Notes under the pieces: generated by a model | What the model was told of the DNA's origin: nothing | The model's database searches: none | Seen by the model: only the letters and a program-made list of their open reading frames with translations | Program-made: the position numbers and the translations under genes | Shown here: in pieces, positions 32,794-43,735 of the stretch | Position numbering within the stretch: the first letter of the stretch is position 1 | Layout of the letters: each line of letters starts with the position of its first letter | NCBI GenBank assembly: GCA_020466095.1 | Contig: CM035806.1 | Location: 117,827,921 to 117,891,920 of the forward strand | Length of the DNA: 64,000 nt | Source: Chlorops oryzae | Taxonomy: Eukaryota > Arthropoda > Insecta > Diptera > Chloropidae | Direction: 5' to 3'

Positions 32794-35700
32794 GTTTGCT
32801 TGGCTATTTGTGCTTACAGTTTTAAGCTTTTTGCCTTCCTCGTATTCTTCAAAGTATTTAGCACGCTGCTTACGGAGATGGCGAATAAAATTTGATGTAA
32901 CAGTCAAATAGCCCGTTAAAACAACATTGCAAATGCGGCACTTTGCTAAAACTCTATCCATTCTATTATTGCTTTTCTTTCTTGATGATTGTGGCTGAAT
33001 GAAAAGAACAACGCAAATTTCACAAACACTTAAACATTTGAACCTAAAATGGTTATTACTAGTAATCATTACCTCCTAACCTGTTCAACTATTTCGAAGA
33101 ATTTCCAGAACAAAAACGGCACTTCTTCATTAGTAGCTTGAGTTGACGAGGCAACCGATTGCCCATATTCTTCATTTTCGCCATCCGCAAAAAGTCGCAT
33201 TTTTTATTAACGTTAAAGTCCGGATCTAATAATTCATCATCGGACGAAAAGTCAACCTCTTCTTCAAATATATTTTCCTTAACTTATAACAAAAATACAA
33301 AAAAACCAATGTTCACTAAGTTAAATGATTTAAATCATTTGCGATTTAAATCATACATGATTTAAATCTGTTAAAGATTTCTGAATTAAATCAAATGATT
33401 TAAATCCTTTAGATTTAAATCAAATGATTTCATTCAAAATGTAAATCAATAAGATTGGCCCAAAATGAATTATAAATCATAGAAAATAAATCTTAAATGA
33501 TTGAATCCTGATTTAAATCTGTAGGATTTAAAGCCAAAATGAATGCATTCTTTAAGTTTCCAATCAGGCCATTATTTAATCGTGAATCAATCTCGAAATG
33601 ATTGAATCTTTTACAGCCCTGGTGCATAGCGAGGAGCACAAAGAGTCAGGATATCGTCACGTTCTCCACGTAAATAAAGAAAACGAGGTGAAGTGTCCTC
33701 TTTGCGAAGGTAGCCACATTGTTCCAAACTGCAAACAATTCAGTCAGGCTAGTGTAGCCGAGAGATGGAAGCTCGTCAAAAAGCATCGTGTTTGCTTTTC
33801 GTGTCTCATCAGTGGTCGTCAATTAAGAAATTGCCGTCGAAATAAATCCTGCCCAGTAGAAGGGTGCCAGATGAAGCATCACAAGTTTTTACATGAGGAA
33901 AAGGTCAAGCCAGCAACCGTAACGAAATGTCAGCAAACCGAATCGTCTAATTCGGGAACGAATTTAAGTTGTGCCAGCAGCCAGGACAAGGTTCTATTTC
34001 GAATACTGCCAGTCGTATTGTTTGGTCCCAATAAGAGAATCGAGACGTATGCTCTTTTCGACGAAGGCTCATCCGTTTCGCTTGTGGGAAGCGAGCTTAT
34101 AAAGGAACTGGGATTGCCGTCGACTAGAAGCCAACTTAATCTTCAATGGCTTGGAGGACAATCCGCCGTTGAGCCCACCAATGTGGTAAGAATACGCATC
34201 AGTGGCGTCGGAAAACGAAAACAGCACGTACTTAAGAACGTCTATGGAATGTCTAACCTCAATTTGCGTATGTAAAGCCTAAGAAAAGAGGAAATTAAAG
34301 GTAATAGAGACAGTCTACCCTTTCGCCCCTATAGCAACGTTGTGCCAAAGTTGCTTATAGGATTGGACAATGCGCATTTGGGTTTCCCATCACGGATCAC
34401 GACTATTCAACAAGATGGTCCATATGCCGTCAACACACCATTGGGCTGGATCGTATTTGGCCCAGTCAACACATCAGCCGTCCGCTCAGCTGACGTATCG
34501 TGCCTGTTAGTAAGAACCAGTATCAACGACATCGACAAGGAGGTGAAAAGCTATTTCGAAACTGAGAGCTTCGGCAACAAACCGTCGATGATCGTTGAAA
34601 GCCAGGAAGACGTGCGAGCAGAATCTATTCTGAAAGCTACAACCAAGAGAGTTGGTGAAAGATTCCAAACAGGTCTCCTATGGAAAAGTGACAAAATTAA
34701 TATGCCTTATAACTACGAAATAGCTCTAAATAGACTTCGGACTATCGAGAAAAATATGTCTCGGGACAAAGATTATGCAAACGCTTACTGTTACGCCATC
34801 AAAGACTATGTGAACAAGGGTTACACCCGGAAGCTTGCACCTGCGGACATTGTAGCCGTCAAGGATAAAAGGCAATGGTTTCTTCCACACTTTGCCGTGT
34901 TTAATCCAAACAAGCCGTCGAAATTCAGACTCGTATTTGATGCTGCCGCACAAATGCATGGTGTGTCGCTTAACTCCAGCTTGCTTAAGGGACCACAACG
35001 TTTCAAACAGCTGCCGCCTGTGCTGTTTCAATTTAGAGAAAATGCCATCGCCATTTGTGGGAACATAAAGGAGTTGTACTACCAAATCCTTGTGCAGCCT
35101 GAAGATCTATGTGCGCAGTGGTTCCTGTGGCGAGCTGGCGACGGAAGCCGAGATCCCGAAATCTACGAAATGCAATTGATGACTTTCGGCGCAACCTGCT
35201 CGCCATGTGCCGCCGATTACATCAAAATCCTTAATGCCCAGCAGCATACTCGCAACAGCCCACGCGCTATCGAGTCAATTGTCGATTATCACTACATAGA
35301 CGACTTTGTTGATAGTTTTACATCCACCGCGAAAGCCATTTAGATAACCAAAGAGGCCGAGGAAATTCACGCTAACGCTGGTTTCAATCTTTGCCAACAC
35401 AAATCCAGTTCGCCGGAAGTCCTAAAAGCCTTAGGAGTCGATCTTCAAGCTGAAGGCGTTGATTGGAATGAATGCGAAGAGAAAATGCTTGGACTAAGTT
35501 GGAGCCCGAGTTCCGACGAATTTAAGTTCAACCTACGATTTCATCGTGTTCCTGAAGGTATCCTTAATGGTGAACGCATTCCGACCATTCTCAGCATTAA
35601 AATGTCATTCTACGATCGAATGGGGTTCCTCAGCTGCTTCACAGCAATCGCCAAGCTGATAATGCGAGAAATATGGCGAAAGCACATACTCTGGGATGAA

Positions 35701-37870
35701 ACATTGCCGCCTAACTTGACAGATGCCTGGGAAACCTGGAGAAGCCAACTTAAAGGGATTAAGTCCTTTCGTGTACCCCGCCATTACTTTTCCTTTGGGA
35801 AGCCAGAGAATGTCGAACTTAAAATCTTTGTTGATGCGAGCGAGGATATGTTCGCAGCCGCCGCGTACTTTCGATACGTCATAAAAGAGAAAGTGGGAGT
35901 TGCATTTGTTTCCGGGAAAACAAGATGCGCCCCTCAGAAGACTTCTAGCATCCCTCGTCTTGAACTACAAGCCGCCGTTCTCGAGACGAGATTAATGGAA
36001 ACCATTAGGGCGGAACATAAGATTGAGGCCACATCAAATTTCCTGTGGAGCGATTCCCGAACCGTCTTAAATTGGATTGCCAGTTCAAGCTGCCGTTATA
36101 AGCCCTTTATCGCTCATCGGATCGCTGAAATCCTTGCTGCCACGTCGCCATCGGATTGGCGCTGGATTCCTACGGCGGAAAACGTGGCTGATGACGCAAC
36201 ACGTGCCAGCAAGCGTAGCAATTTCAATCAAGACTCTCGATGGATAAAGGGGCCCGACTTCTTGCGCTTGGAGAAAGGAGACTGGCCAGCAAGGGCAACA
36301 GAGACGCCCCCCCCCCCCCCCCCCCCGGGAGACGATGAAGAACTTCCACCGAAGGCAATCCTTTTGACGGTGAGTGGTTTTTTCATAGAATTTGAACGAT
36401 TTCGATCTCTTAACGCGCTGACGAGGACAACGGCCCGAGTGCTTCGTTTTGTTAGTATTTGTTCTAGAAAAATAATACCTAATGCAGAAAATGGAATAAC
36501 AGCAGCTGAATACGATGAAGCCGAACTGTTGTTAGTGAGACGTGTCCAATGCGAGGCTTTTAAAAGCGAAATTAGTCAGCTTTTGGACTCAAAACCGATG
36601 AAGAAGAGCAGCAAGACCATCAAGCTCATGCCATATCTAGACGAACAAGCCATATTGCGGGTTTACGGTCGTGTCGATTCTGCCGGATGCATCCCCTATA
36701 GTGCTCGCCGGCCAATTATTCTGCCATATGACCACATCTTCTCCGAATTGATGAAGCACCAAAATTTAGATGCCACGGTCTATGAAGTGCGTAATCGTTT
36801 TTGGATCATTAGGCTGCGCCCCCTGCTGCGCAAGGTAATATCTCGATGCATGATCTGCCGAATAGGGAGCGTTCGTCCCTCACAACCACTAATGGGACCT
36901 TTGCCAGAGGACAGATTGGGACCTTATGTAAGGCCATTTACATTTGTAGGCTTGGATTATTTTGGACCCGTCAGAGTTTTCATCGGCAGGCGGAGAGGGA
37001 AACGCTGGGTTGCGCTATTCACGTGTTTGACCATTCGCGCCATCTTTCTGGAGCTAGCGCACGACCTTAGCAACGATTCTTGCATCATAGCCATTTGCAA
37101 TTTTATGAACCGCAAAGGCGTGCCGCTAAGATTACGGAGCGATAACGGCACGAATTCCATCGGTGCCAATGCTGAAGCGAAGAAATTCTCAGACGTGTTC
37201 GAACCACAGCGGATCCAAGAAGAGCTAACGTCCCGCAAGGTGGAATGGATCTTTAATTGTCCATCTAATCCTTCCGAAGGGGGAGCTTGGGAAAGGATGG
37301 TGCGTGCTGTTAAGAGAGTCCTTCAACACACTATGAAGATCGTTACACCACGCGAACATGTCTTCCAATGACTTCTGATCGAGGCCGAAAATGTGGTGAA
37401 CTCGCGTCCATTGACGCATATTCCGGTAAGTGTGGACCAGGAAGCACCGTTAACACCCAATGATCTCTTAATTGGAACACCCAACGCAGCCGTAACGCCA
37501 GCTCAGCAAGAGGAATTAAGTCGTTTTTGTGGAACACGCAAGCAGTGGCGTATTGCTCGGATCTTAAGGGACCGTTTCTGGAAGAAATGGATACAAGAAT
37601 ACCTGCCTACTCTTACAAGAAGGGATAAATGGTGTCAACGATCCCAGCCGATGCAGCCGAACGATTTGGTTTATATCTGTGATCCGAAGGTACCGAGAAC
37701 TGAATGGCAGAAAGGCATCATCGAGGAGATCTTTCCAGGTTCGGACGGAACCGTCAGGCGCGCCAGTGTACGCATCTACGATGGACAACGTTGCAAAACG
37801 ATAATGCGTCCCGCTTCGAAGCTAGCTGTGCTAGATATTGAGAGAAGAGGATTCTTCACGGAGACGGGGA

Positions 37871-38248
37871 TGTAGCGGGCGCATGCAACACCGGCTGCGC
37901 GCATGAAGAATTGCAGATCTAGGCAACAAATCGATCAACTCTAACTTGCCCGATATGAAAGTATCAGGCCTTAACAGCGCTAGAGGAAAACGAATATAAA
38001 AGCAAGAGCAGAAATTCGGCACTCACTGCCATTTTTGTATTTGACGGAGTGAGGGCAAAAAACCGCGTAAAAATTCTTCTTCTTATTCTTCTTCCTACTT
38101 CTTCTGTTCGTAAAGTTGCACTGTTCCTGCCTTTCTGTTCGTTTTCACTTATAATTGTGAATTTCGTTTAATGTAATGTTTGCTCAATTTAAGTCGTTAG
38201 AAGTCAATAAAGTTTGTAAGAATTAAAATCGCTAGTCCGTCATTTACA
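37871..38248 (+). repeat. BEL 3' LTR
   Basis: This 378-bp uninterrupted copy shows the empty target of the element nested in the 5' LTR: the CGCG at its junction is single here (ggctgcgcgcatg). Its right edge abuts the caagg duplication. Confidence 0.9.
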
Positions 38249-38591
38249 CAAGGTATAGGCACTTAGAGTGTAGGTTTATCAACACACTTTTAGTGTTTGG
38301 CATAAGATCTTACCCCGCGACTAGAAACAGAAAAAAAAGTCATGCATGGTACATGACACGAAGCAACACTGTTGCGACTACAAGTTAAGTCGTATTTCCT
38401 CGCGAACGGCTGAGTATTGTTGTCCAGCCGATTCCCTGCTTTTGGGCAGTGAGTTGAGGAATTAAAATCAAATTTTCCTCAAAGTTAAGTATATTCCAAA
38501 ATCCATTCATTCCTGTTTGTTTACAAAAACACTTTTATAGACAGAGACAACTGTTTGCTGGAGCTGATTCAGCTGTCAGCTGGATCAAGTG

Positions 38592-40559
38592 ATGCCAATA
38601 TCTCGTTCACCTCCAAAAAATAGCGTCGACACAAACCATGGGTTCTTAGCTACAGAAGATGCTATTAATCAAGTTTCGCAACTACCCAACAAACAATTCC
38701 TTCGCGACAACGAAAGTTTTCAACAGTTCGCAGCTAACAGCCAATTTTCTATGTTGAAAAGCCATTTTCAGAGGCAACGTTCCAATTCCATCGGCGAAAC
38801 AGTTCCAAAATTCATAAAAAAAAGGCAATTTAAATCTAGCTGATCCTACAGCACCTCCCATTACCAGCGCTACAACAACAACAAACGCGTCGACCTCAGG
38901 TAACGCAGCTATCGAAGAATCTTTAAACTCAAACAATAAGTCAAAAGAACAAATCGAACAGAAGGCGATGCTGATTGGCATGCATCGCTACGTTAATATA
39001 ATTAAATGTAAAAGAAGTCCAACTGGAAAACACGCTAATAGGGATAAACTAAATAAAACGGAAGTCATATCCACCCCCACTAATATGTTATCGGGTAACC
39101 GTTTGGCTCCACTAGCTGACAAATCGAATGATAACTCATGCGAAAATCAGCCTACTAGAGAATTCAAACCGCCTCCAATTTATTTGCGTGAGCGGAGCTC
39201 TAATAGCCTCGTTGCCAGCCTCATTCGGCTGATAGGCAAAGATAGCTTCCATATCGTGCCATTAACTCGTGGGAATATTCACGAGACAAAAATCCAAATT
39301 TATAATGAAAGAAATTATAGAATTGTCGCTAAAAACTTAGAAGACAGCAAAAAGAGTTTTTATTAGTGATGCCACGAACATTCGGTCACTATTCGGTATT
39401 CGGCCTATTCGGCGTCATTTTTCAGTATTCGGTATTCGGCCGAATAGTTAAAATATTCGGCCGAATACCGAATAGTAGAAATAACTTATTAAAAAAATCA
39501 ACACTAACTACAAATTAAATTTTTCTCACAATAACGTAAAAAAACTTAATTAACGAGAACTAAATATACAGCAGATTTGCATTTTATTCTTTAGAAATAT
39601 TAAATGTACGCTAGTTTCTTCTAAATTTTCTTGGAAAACATTATAAACAGTGGGCAAATTTTTCAGCGGCAGCTTTTGCCTTGACTCCAGCTAGTCGCGA
39701 GTAGGCCCAAGCTGTCTTTACTACGTGCCGAATATTCGGTTGCCGAATATTCGTTATTCGGCCGAGAGGTTGACCGAATATTCGGTATTCGGTATTCGGC
39801 CAAATCCACTATTCGGGGCATCACTAGTTTTTATACTTACCAACTAAAGAGCAGCAAAGGCATTTCTGTTGTTATAAAAGGCCTTGAATCAGATATAGAG
39901 CCATCTGAAATTAAGCAGGCCTTGGAAGAAAAGGGCTTCCAGGTCAAGCATGTTATTAATATTATATAATAAATAGACAGAAAGTCCCTCAGCTCATGTT
40001 CAAAATTGAACTCTGCCCTGATGCTGTAAAATTAAGGAAAAATGAGAATCACCCTGTATATAGTTTACAGTATCTTCTTAGCCGTAGGATTTCAGTAGAA
40101 GAACCACTTAAACGTAGCGGACCTGTGCAATGCACAAATTGCCAAGAGTATGGTCATATAAAGACATACTGCACCTTACGCGTAGTATGCGTCATATGTG
40201 GAGAGTTTCATCACTCTTCCGTCTGCAATAACAAGAGTAGCAACGATCTTATTTTGAAAAAGTGTAGTAATTGTGGCGAAAACCACACAGCTAATTACAG
40301 GGGCTGCCCTATTTATAAGGAGCTTAAAAATCGTTTGGTTTTACAGAAAGAAGCCGCCTGTAATTCTCAAAAGCAAGTATTTCTAACTCGTTCATCGGCT
40401 CAAACGCAAGCCAAATCAATTCCGTCCGTCAATCCCAGCTTATCCTACGCTGATGCTTTAAAATCTGGTGTAAATAACGCACAGAATGTACCAAAACAAC
40501 TGAATAGCAGTTTGGAAAATATTATTTTCAATTTGACGCAATTTATGGCATCAATGTAA
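38592..40559 (+). pseudogene. jockey ORF1 (nucleic-acid-binding Gag-like), broken
   Basis: It starts MPISRSPP at 38592. A Pro/Ser-rich N-terminus, a central RNA-recognition-like segment (NIHETKIQIYN ... YQLKSSKGISVVIKG) and three CCHC knuckles (CTNCQEYGHIKTYC, CVICGEFHHSSVC, CSNCGENHTANYRGC at 40130-40310) match jockey ORF1 with its pre-CCHC domain. Lesions: a frameshift in the A-run near 38817-38824, a MITE at 39364-39826, and a frameshift or stop near 39960. A related ORF1 is at 62128-63335. Confidence 0.88.
39364..39826. mobile_element. hAT-type MITE rich in attcggccgaat
   Basis: Ends TAGTGATGCC and GGCATCACTA; exact 8-bp duplication gtttttat (39356-39363, 39827-39834). Both arms consist of attcggtattcgg and its inverse, giving nested hairpins. 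The jockey ORF1 frame continues on both sides. Confidence 0.92.
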
Positions 40560-40621
40560 ACTACACTACAGGAGCTAATGCGGACGCAAAACCAAATGCT
40601 CCAAATTCTTATCTCCCAAAA

Positions 40622-43041
40622 ATGAGTATGTTGAATATATGTTCATGGAATGCTAACGGTATAGGCCAGCACAAACTAGAATTAATGCACTATCTCTCCG
40701 ATAAATCAATTGACGTAATGCTCATTTCAGAGACACACCTGACAGATAAAAGCAATTTTTATATCCCCGGGTTCAACTTCTATAAAACTAATCACCCTGA
40801 TGGCAAGGCTCATGGTGGTACAAGTATATTAATTCGCAGCAGAATTAAACATTTCTGTTTAAATTCATACTCTAAAACCTACTTGCAAGCAACATCCATC
40901 TGCTTACAAACGAACGACAGCAACCTAACTCTGTCAGCTATTTATGCACCACCCCGCTACCCTGTAAGTGAACAGCAGTTTAAAGAACTATTTAGTTCGT
41001 TAGGCAACAGATTTTTAGCTGCAGGTGACTATAATGCAAAACATACCCACTGGGGCTCACGGCTGATCAATCCAAAAGGTAGACAACTATATAACACTTT
41101 AATTAATAGTGGTGGCAGGCTCGATTTCTTGTCACCCTCCCAACCAACTTACTGGCCCACAGACCAAAGAAAAATTCCAGATCTTATTGACTTTGCCATT
41201 GTCAAAGGAGTAGATAGGTCAAGTGTTTCAACCACGACTAGCTTTGATCTTTCTTCAGATCGTTCTCCTGTGCATTTTCGACTTTCGGAATCATCCACTC
41301 ACTCCAAGCCAGCCCTCGGACTAACGTCTTCCAAAACAAATTGGCTCAAATTTAGAAAATATATAGCCACTCATATACACACAAGCTACACAATAGAGTG
41401 CAAAGATCACGTGGAAGATGCCGTAAACGTACTTAATTCTATTTTAACGTCAGCGGCAGAAAATTCAACTCCACCATATAATAATAATACAAAAAGAGAT
41501 TTCACCACCAATAGTGAAATACAAAGGCTTGTATTAGAAAAGCGAAAGAAAAGGCGCGAATGGCAACAAAATAGGTCCCCAAAAGCCAAACATAGATTAA
41601 AGGCAGCCACAGAAGAGCTGAGAAAAGCGCTGCAAAGAGAAAAAGATCAGGAATGTCAAAATTATGTCTCTAATATTTCACCACATAAATTAGGAAAATT
41701 GTCGTTATGGAAAGCGAACAAAACCTTAAAAACACCCATACAGGATGAATCTCCGATTAGAGACTCCAATGGCAATTGGGCACGCAGTAATGAAGAAATA
41801 GCGGCTACATTTGCAAAGCACTTGATCTTTGTGTTTCAACCTTATCCACCCCCAATTCATGGTGAAGCTCCTTCACTACAACAAAATTCTCATAATTTTC
41901 CGATTCGCTGCCACGCAAATGAAATAAAGGAAATCATTAAACACCAATTGTCCCCGAAAAAGGCACCAGGTCATGATCAGATAACTCAAAAAATGATCAT
42001 AGAGATGCCGTTTATTGCTATAATTTTTGTCACAAAGCTTTTCAACTCAATAATTAAATCTGCAAGGACGTTACAATAGTATCGTCCTATCGACCGATAA
42101 GCCTCCTTCCATGCCTCTCAAAGCTATTTGAAAAGGCATTGCTCTCCAAGTTGACTCCTTACATTAATGAAAGCAATATTATTCCATCTCATCAATTTGG
42201 TTTTCCAAAAAATCATGGAACGATTGAGCAGGTGAATCGTGTAACAAACGAAATAAGGAAAGCATTTGAATATAAAGAGTATTTCTCCGCAGTTTTTCTT
42301 GATGTGGCTCAAGCCTTCGACAGAGTTTGGCACGAAGGCCTCATTCTCAAGATTAAGAGCCTCCTCCCTCCAAATACACATGAAACACTTGCGTCTTACT
42401 TAAAAAATAGATCATTTCGGGTAAAATATAAGGGTCATATAACACAAGACATTGAAATAAAAGCAGGCGTCCCCCAAGGAAGTGTTCTTGGCCCCTTCCT
42501 ATACTTATTATACACCACAGACTTTCCCTTAAGCAGTAGCACCACAATATCTACTTTTGCTGATGATACAGCAATTATAAGTCGGCAAAAATGCCCAATT
42601 TCAGCTGCTAGGAACCTTCAAATGCATTTAAAATTAGTTGAAAAATGGCTAGCTCCTTGGCGTATAAAATTAAATGAGCAAAAATGTAAGCACGTCACAT
42701 TCACACTTAAAAGGGGAATCTGCCCACCCGTATCTATTAATAATATTTTAGTACCACAGGCCGACAATGTAAACTAGCTCCACGACTGTAGAACTAATAC
42801 AAAGTGCTCAATCGAAAATTTTAAGATTAATTACAGGTGCTGCATGGTTTATCCGAAACGAAAACATCCACCGCGACCTCAATGTACTCATGGTTAAAGA
42901 TGAAATTTCGCGATTTAAGGCAATCTATAGCGAAAAACTTAGAAGTCATCCTAATGAAATGGCTAGATGCCTAGCCTCCACTTCTTCACATTCCCGGCTA
43001 CGAAGAAATGATCGCCACACCACTGTGGAAGCAACTGAGTA
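40622..43041 (+). pseudogene. jockey ORF2: endonuclease and RT, with internal deletions
   Basis: The frame 40622-42079 carries the endonuclease (CSWNANGIG, ISETHL, GDYNAKHTHWGS, SSDRSPVHF) and the RT N-terminus (SPKKAPGHDQI). A small deletion and frameshift near 42060-42080 removes the block before YRPISLLP. RT continues at 42080-42777 (FLDVAQAFDRVWH, AGVPQGSVLGP, STFADDTAI). A second deletion of roughly 300 bp near 42770 joins to the C-terminal ILRLITGAAWFIRNE block ending about 43041. Catalytic motifs remain, but the frame is lost twice. Confidence 0.88.
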
Positions 43042-43150
43042 GCCTCTGCCATAAATCGATACACAACAGATTCCGGTAAATTCCTTCACTGGCAAAAACT
43101 GTTTCGCCATAAATTTCGCCATGCAAATAAAAAAAAAAAATAAAAAAAAA

Positions 43151-43440
43151 AATTTATTATTTAAGCCCGATCCCGTGGCACATATTATGTACAAACAACT
43201 ATATATGAGTTCTTAAGCCCGCTCCGAGGCACGTTTATCTTGTATAAAAATTTATTATCTAAGCCCGATCCCGTGGCACATATTATGTACAAACAACTAT
43301 ATATGAGTTCTTAAGCCCGCTCCGAGACACGTTTATCTTGTATAAAAATTTATTATCTAAGCCCGATCCCGTGGCACATATTATGTACAAACAACTATAT
43401 ATGAGTTCTTAAGCCCGCTCCGAGGCACGTTTATACAAGA
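43151..43440 (+). repeat. 98-bp tandem repeats in the jockey 3' UTR
   Basis: Three near-identical units start aatttattat at 43151, 43249 and 43347, each carrying aagcccgatcccgtggc and aagcccgctccgag. They sit between the ORF2 end and the A tail, as 3'-UTR repeats do in some LINEs. Confidence 0.9.
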
Positions 43441-43735
43441 AACTTTACAACCGAAAACTTTTGTAAAGTTATGTAAAATTAGATTTAAGATTCTACAACT
43501 TATTGTTAGTTCTTTATAAATAAGAAGATTCAATAAACAAGTCCCGTTCAAAAAAAAAAAAAAATGCATGGTACTGGAAGAGGGAAAACACGATTTTCAT
43601 TCTCATAAGTAGAACATATACCTTAAATGTAGTGTATAAATTTCGATGTAAACTTACCCATAATTTTCCCCATGTCACGTTATTTGAGTGAAAAAGCCCT
43701 CAATATGGGGAAAAACCCACAATCTGGCATCACTG

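Larger units (their letters stand above)
27258..33300 (-). pseudogene. hAT-2 transposase remnant, split by copia
   Basis: Minus-strand blocks: an acidic N-terminal exon ending at a gttagg donor (33300-33082, one frameshift), a BED finger exon from 32994 (CRIC ... FIRHLRKQ) cut by copia at 32798, continuation at 28353-27600 with TTADIWSTKHRSFFGYTCHW and TDNGSNFVKAFKEFG (two in-frame stops), then 27548-27258 with PIVTRWNSLYDAI and EAIDFLQSEKG. The hATC region is absent, cut off by the dispersed repeat at 27257. The sequence is clearly related to hAT-1 at 8681-11007 over every block. Confidence 0.82.
19139..33621 (-). mobile_element. hAT element (hAT-2) inserted in BEL gag
   Basis: The element is bounded by the 8-bp duplication gtgcatag (19131-19138, 33622-33629), and the BEL reading frame resumes exactly across it. 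Termini are CAGTGCTGTAAAA and TTTTACAGCCCTG. The inverted repeats run about 290-300 bp (19139-19430, 33317-33621) and are full of gatttaaatc modules. The remainder holds a decayed transposase on the minus strand plus a copia, a dispersed repeat, a LINE and MITEs. The region 19555-19680 is unusually GC-rich for this element. Confidence 0.9.
17825..37867 (+). pseudogene. BEL/Pao gag-pol, broken by stops and a hAT insertion
   Basis: Gag begins at ATG 17825, and its DUF1759-type core is near 18640-18860 (DLPEFTGAAKEWP). After the hAT insert it resumes at 33630 in the same frame, with a zinc-binding segment (CPLCEGSH ... CFSC), protease (ALFDEGSSVSLV), RT (34800-35340), RNase H (KIFVDASE ... WSDSRTVL ... 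ADDATRA) and integrase (VGLDYFGP, RSDNGTN, NPSEGGAWERM). Lesions: TAA 17960, a frameshift near 18100-18117, TAA 18864, TAA 34273, TAG 35341, TGA 37369. The RT motif-A Asp reads Asn (GNIKELYYQ), while YIDD remains. A 20-C run at 36307-36326 encodes a proline stretch between RNase H and integrase. RNase H and integrase acidic residues are intact. Confidence 0.9.
15770..38248 (+). mobile_element. BEL/Pao retrotransposon, 22.5 kb with insertions
   Basis: The element is bounded by the perfect 5-bp duplication caagg (15765-15769, 38249-38253), as expected for BEL/Pao. LTRs begin TG and end CA. Without its inserts (errantivirus-like element in the 5' LTR, hAT in gag) it would be about 6.4 kb. Gag-pol order is Gag, protease, RT, RNase H, integrase on the plus strand. 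Several stops and a changed RT residue make it inactive. Confidence 0.9.
38353..43563 (+). mobile_element. jockey-type LINE, copy 1
   Basis: Flanked by an 11-bp duplication atgcatggtac (38342-38352, 43564-43574) and ending in an A tail (43549-43563). The 5' region (38353-38590) precedes ORF1; ORF2 has endonuclease and RT without RNase H. The 3' UTR carries 98-bp tandem repeats. Several deletions and frameshifts disable it. Confidence 0.9.
15467..43735. mobile_element. Outer small TIR element split by BEL and jockey
   Basis: The left end cagtgatgccagatt (15467) is matched in inverse by aatctggcatcactg ending at 43735. Subtracting the BEL (15770-38248 plus duplication) and jockey (38353-43563 plus duplication) leaves about 0.55 kb of AT-rich sequence, the size of a MITE. 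The TIRs look hAT-like, but no convincing 8-bp duplication is visible outside, so the call is tentative. Identical cagtgatgcc-type ends recur in the MITE at 39364-39826. Confidence 0.5.

Noticed and set aside
43151..43440. CRISPR-like array
   Set aside because: Units are contiguous 98-bp tandem repeats with no unique spacers, in a eukaryotic LINE 3' UTR.
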